Shown one piece after another: positions 6,207 to 8,228 of a stretch of 8,228 nucleotides of DNA (position 1 is the stretch's first letter; each line of letters starts with the position of its first letter). This DNA comes from an uncultured Novosphingobium sp. (GTDB lineage: Bacteria; Pseudomonadota; Alphaproteobacteria; Sphingomonadales; Sphingomonadaceae). The stretch lies in assembly GCA_938005655.1 (NCBI GenBank), contig CALLNA010000148.1, positions 1 to 8,228 on the forward strand, written 5' to 3'. Position numbers and translations under genes: made by a program. Below the pieces are notes generated by a model, which was not told where the DNA came from, ran no database searches, and saw nothing but the letters and a program-made list of their open reading frames with translations.

Positions 6207-7019
6207 TTACTTCTGGCACTTCGGGCAGAACCAGGTGCTGCGCCCGCCCTGGACGATGCGCTTGACCGTGCCGCCGCAGGGGCAAGGTTCCCCTTCGCGG
6301 TCATAGACGTCGAAGCGCTTGGAGAAGTAGCCGAGCTGGCCGTCGGGCTGGGCATAGTCGCGCAAGGTCGAGCCGCCCGCCTCGATCGCTTCTGTCAGCA
6401 CCGCCTTGATCGCCGGGACCAGCCGCTTGAGCGCGGGGAGCGAGACCTTGCCGGCTTCCTTGCGCGGATCGATGTGGGCGCGGAACAAAGCCTCGCAGAC
6501 GTAGATGTTGCCGAGCCCCGCGACGATCCGCTGGTCGAGCAGCAGCAGCTTCACCGCCGCGATCCGCCCGGCGAAGGCGCGGGCGAGGTGCCCGGGGGTC
6601 AGCGCTTCGCCCAGCGGCTCGGGACCGAGCGCGGCGAAGGGCGGCCATTCCTCCAGCCGGGGCGTGTCGACGAGGTCGACCGAGCCGAAGCGGCGCGGAT
6701 CGCACAGCGCCAGGACGTGGCCGCCGCCGGTCTCCAGCACCAGGTGGTCGTGCTTGTCGAGGCCCGCCGGATCGATCCGCCAGCGCCCGCTCATCCCCAA
6801 GTGGAAGATCATCGTCGTCCCGCGGTCGGTATGGACGAGGCCGTACTTGGCGCGGCGGCCGAGGCCGGTGATCCTGGCCCCGGTCAGCGCCTGGGCCAGC
6901 TCCAGCGGGAAGGGACGGCGCAGCCCCTCGCGCCGCGCCGAGACCACGGCCAGCCGCTCCCCGTCGAGATAGCGCGTCAGGCCGCGGACCGTGGTTTCGA
7001 CTTCAGGAAGCTCGGGCAT
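6207..7019 (-). CDS. mutM: Formamidopyrimidine-DNA glycosylase
   Basis: MutM (Fpg) removes 8-oxoguanine and formamidopyrimidines from DNA and cleaves the abasic site, the first line of the GO repair system. It has 270 residues, the usual length. The N-terminus PELPEVET supplies the catalytic proline P2 and glutamate E3. K58 lies in RAKYGL, HLGMSGRW is at 73-80, and the helix-two-turn-helix asparagine is N171 in GLGNIYVCE. The C-terminal zinc finger has C246, C248, C265 and C268 with R260 in GGRSTWFC. The first pair is C-x-C rather than the usual C-x2-C. It is divergent from ubiE. Repeat copy B starts 8 bp upstream of its ATG and copy A lies just beyond its stop, so both ends are bounded by the same element. 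The ribosome site is weak. Confidence 0.96.
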   Translation of the reverse strand: MPELPEVETTVRGLTRYLDGERLAVVSARREGLRRPFPLELAQALTGARITGLGRRAKYGLVHTDRGTTMIFHLGMSGRWRIDPAGLDKHDHLVLETGGGHVLALCDPRRFGSVDLVDTPRLEEWPPFAALGPEPLGEALTPGHLARAFAGRIAAVKLLLLDQRIVAGLGNIYVCEALFRAHIDPRKEAGKVSLPALKRLVPAIKAVLTEAIEAGGSTLRDYAQPDGQLGYFSKRFDVYDREGEPCPCGGTVKRIVQGGRSTWFCPKCQK

Positions 7020-7027
7020 GGTGTTCC

Positions 7028-7117
7028 AATGCGTTGACCGGGACCGGCGAGCCGGCCCCTTCGCGCGGCGCCGGGCCAGGGGAGCGGGCCGGTGCCGAGC
7101 CCAGCCGCCAGGCCGGA
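7028..7117. repeat. Palindromic element, shortened copy B
   Basis: This is related to copy C. The first 28 nt (7028-7055) match 7915-7942 at 25 positions, including a small hairpin CCGGC-GA-GCCGG at 7044-7055. The GGAGCGGGCCGGTGCCG part of the right arm and the following CCAGCC hairpin (7101-7116, imperfect) are also present. About 48 nt are missing: the inner left arm, the loop and the inner right arm. The remaining arms CGGCGCCGG and CCGGTGCCG still pair. It fills most of the mutM-ubiE divergent region, where both promoters must lie. Confidence 0.75.
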
Positions 7118-7176
7118 CTGAGGACTCCTGCTAACGATCTTTGCCCCGCGCGGAAACTCCCCTAAGGCGCGGAACC

Positions 7177-7908
7177 ATGAGCGAACAGGTTTCCTTCGGT
7201 TACGAAGAGGTCTCCCCCGAGGAGAAGACGGAGCGCGTCGGCGCGGTGTTCTCCAGCGTGGCCAAGAAGTACGACGTGATGAACGACGCCATGTCGGGCG
7301 GCATGCATCGCCTGTGGAAGGACCGCTTCGTCCGCCGGGTGAAGCCGCGCGAGGGCGAGCAGATCCTCGACATGGCCGGCGGCACGGGCGACATCGCCTT
7401 CCGCCTCGCCGCGAGCGGGGCCAGCGTCACGGTCTCCGACATCAACCAGGACATGCTCGACGTCGGGATCGAGCGGGCGATGGAGCGGGGAATCGACGGC
7501 TTGGTCTGGTCGCGCCAGAACGCCGAGGAGCTGTCCTTCCCCGACCGCTTCTTCGACGCCTATACGATCGCCTTCGGCATCCGCAACGTGACCCGGATCG
7601 ACGCGGCCCTGGCCGAGGCGCACCGCGTGCTCAAGTTCGGCGGGCGGTTCTTCTGCCTGGAGTTCTCGACCACCCAGTGGCCGGGCTTCAAGGACGTCTA
7701 CGACTTCTACTCGCACAGGATCGTGCCCAGGGTGGGCCAGGCGATCGCCGGGGACGCCGATTCCTATCGCTACCTGATCGAATCGATCCGCCGCTTCCCG
7801 CCCATGCCCGAGTTCGAGGCGATGATCCGCGCGGCGGGCTTCGTGCGGACCAAGGTCGAGCCGATCATGGGCGGCCTCGTCGCGATCCATTCGGGATGGA
7901 AGGTCTGA
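7177..7908 (+). CDS. ubiE: Ubiquinone/menaquinone C-methyltransferase UbiE
   Basis: UbiE is the SAM-dependent C-methyltransferase of ubiquinone synthesis and, in species that make it, methylates demethylmenaquinol. It has 243 residues, near E. coli's 251. UbiE signature 1 (YDVMNDAMSGGMHRLWK) is at 32-48. The SAM-binding motif I, ILDMAGGTGDIAFRLA, is at 63-78. The second signature is at 150-164 as RVLKFGGRFFCLEFS, with F where most members have P. I chose the ATG at 7177, preceded by AAGG, because its N-terminus fits the family; the frame is open to a TTG at 7141, which would add 12 unlikely residues. It is divergent from mutM and followed by ubiB. These normally close neighbours are separated here by 151 bp holding repeat copy C. 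Confidence 0.96.
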   Translation: MSEQVSFGYEEVSPEEKTERVGAVFSSVAKKYDVMNDAMSGGMHRLWKDRFVRRVKPREGEQILDMAGGTGDIAFRLAASGASVTVSDINQDMLDVGIERAMERGIDGLVWSRQNAEELSFPDRFFDAYTIAFGIRNVTRIDAALAEAHRVLKFGGRFFCLEFSTTQWPGFKDVYDFYSHRIVPRVGQAIAGDADSYRYLIESIRRFPPMPEFEAMIRAAGFVRTKVEPIMGGLVAIHSGWKV

Positions 7909-7914
7909 TGCTGG

Positions 7915-8052
7915 AATGCGTTGACCGGAGCCGGCAAGCCGGTTCCTCGCACGGCACCGGCCCGCTCCCCCGGCCCGGCCACCCGTCAGGATACACTATG
8001 GGTGGCCGGGCCGGAGGAGCGGGCCGGTGCCGCATCCAGCCGTCAGGCTGGA
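7915..8052. repeat. Long palindromic element, full copy C
   Basis: The element starts with a 28-nt segment shared with copy B, holding the hairpin CCGGC-AA-GCCGG (7931-7942). Next is a long palindrome: arms 7952-7984 and 8000-8032 pair at 32 of 33 positions around a 15-nt loop (7985-7999). It ends with the hairpin 8035-8052 (stem TCCAGCC/GGCTGGA, loop GTCA). It begins 6 bp after the ubiE stop and ends 7 bp before the ubiB ATG, so it is nearly the whole intergenic region. If transcribed in a ubiE-ubiB message it would form a very stable hairpin. Confidence 0.9.
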
Positions 8053-8059
8053 CAAACGC

Positions 8060-8228
8060 ATGACCCGCCCCGTCACCCACATCGTCCGCCTGCTGCGCTG
8101 GGGCCGGGTCCTCGCGCGGCACGGCGCGCTCAGGATCGTCGAGGAGGGGCCGAACACCCCCGCCCCGGTCCGCCGCCTGTGCCGGATCGCGCGGTTCGGC
8201 GCCCGCCAGCCCCGCGAGCCCGACTATG
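8060..8228 (+). CDS. ubiB: UbiB, ubiquinone biosynthesis kinase-like protein (5' part)
   Basis: The gene is cut by the window end, and 56 codons are visible. The N-terminus MTRPVTHIVRLLRWGRVLAR, followed by a stretch ending RRLCRIARFGARQPREPDY, fits the start of sphingomonad UbiB, an ABC1/ADCK-family atypical kinase that supports ubiquinone synthesis at the membrane. The kinase motifs lie beyond the window, so the call rests on the N-terminus and on the ubiE-ubiB pairing that is standard in proteobacteria. The ATG lies 7 nt after the last hairpin of repeat copy C. No classical ribosome site is present outside that hairpin; the nearest purine-rich bases (AGG..GGA, 8045-8052) are in its 3' strand. 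Confidence 0.8.
   Translation, partial: MTRPVTHIVRLLRWGRVLARHGALRIVEEGPNTPAPVRRLCRIARFGARQPREPDY

Noticed and set aside
5547..7037. Long plus-strand open frame opposite rpsT and mutM
   Set aside because: It crosses the rpsT terminator, rpsT, repeat copy A and mutM in antisense. No motif is visible, and the true genes are unambiguous.
7162..7890. Minus-strand open frame opposite ubiE
   Set aside because: UbiE is certain on the plus strand, and this is its antisense shadow.
6095..8052. CRISPR array formed by the repeats
   Set aside because: The copies are about 1 kb apart, are long palindromes, and flank genes rather than regular short spacers.

Overview
This 8.2 kb window is GC-rich chromosomal DNA from an alphaproteobacterium, most likely a sphingomonad. 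The evidence is the ubiB-ubiE / mutM / rpsT / dnaA neighbourhood (a known alphaproteobacterial arrangement), the protein sequences themselves, and dispersed palindromic repeats of a style I associate with sphingomonad genomes (from memory, not searched). It is a housekeeping region with no phage, transposase, CRISPR, tRNA or rRNA. I did not find a convincing new multi-gene system. The notable things are a broken dapB and two kinds of palindromic repeat placed tightly against gene ends.

Layout, left to right. Positions 1-272 hold no gene I can support, only a paired-hairpin repeat (111-202). On the minus strand, a dapB-nth-lipoprotein cluster runs from 2089 down to 273: dihydrodipicolinate reductase (frameshifted), endonuclease III, and a small predicted lipoprotein. 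A second paired-hairpin repeat (2111-2199) fills the gap before the divergent sirtuin deacylase gene cobB (2213-2929, plus). cobB converges on, and overlaps by 15 bp, a MoeB/ThiF/HesA-type adenylyltransferase gene (minus), which lies 63 bp downstream of dnaA (minus). Upstream of dnaA is a leader of about 430 bp with a candidate promoter, small dyads, GANTC sites and one weak CtrA-like site. Next come rpsT (S20, minus) with a clean intrinsic terminator and a candidate promoter, then mutM (minus), divergent ubiE (plus), and the first 56 codons of ubiB (plus, cut by the window end).

Functionally, dnaA starts chromosome replication. nth and mutM are base-excision-repair glycosylases for oxidised pyrimidines and purines. 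ubiE and ubiB belong to ubiquinone synthesis. dapB belongs to diaminopimelate/lysine synthesis. A long palindromic element (about 101-138 bp) occurs three times within 2 kb: after mutM, between mutM and ubiE, and between ubiE and ubiB. The last copy separates two genes that usually sit close together and ends 7 nt before the ubiB start codon.

The strongest anomaly is dapB. About 29 nt appear to be missing at position 1720/1721, which removes the segment expected to hold the catalytic histidine pair and shifts the frame, while both flanks are otherwise intact. Because DapB is normally essential, this is either a sequence or assembly error, or a real recent lesion that needs a second gene copy or another route.
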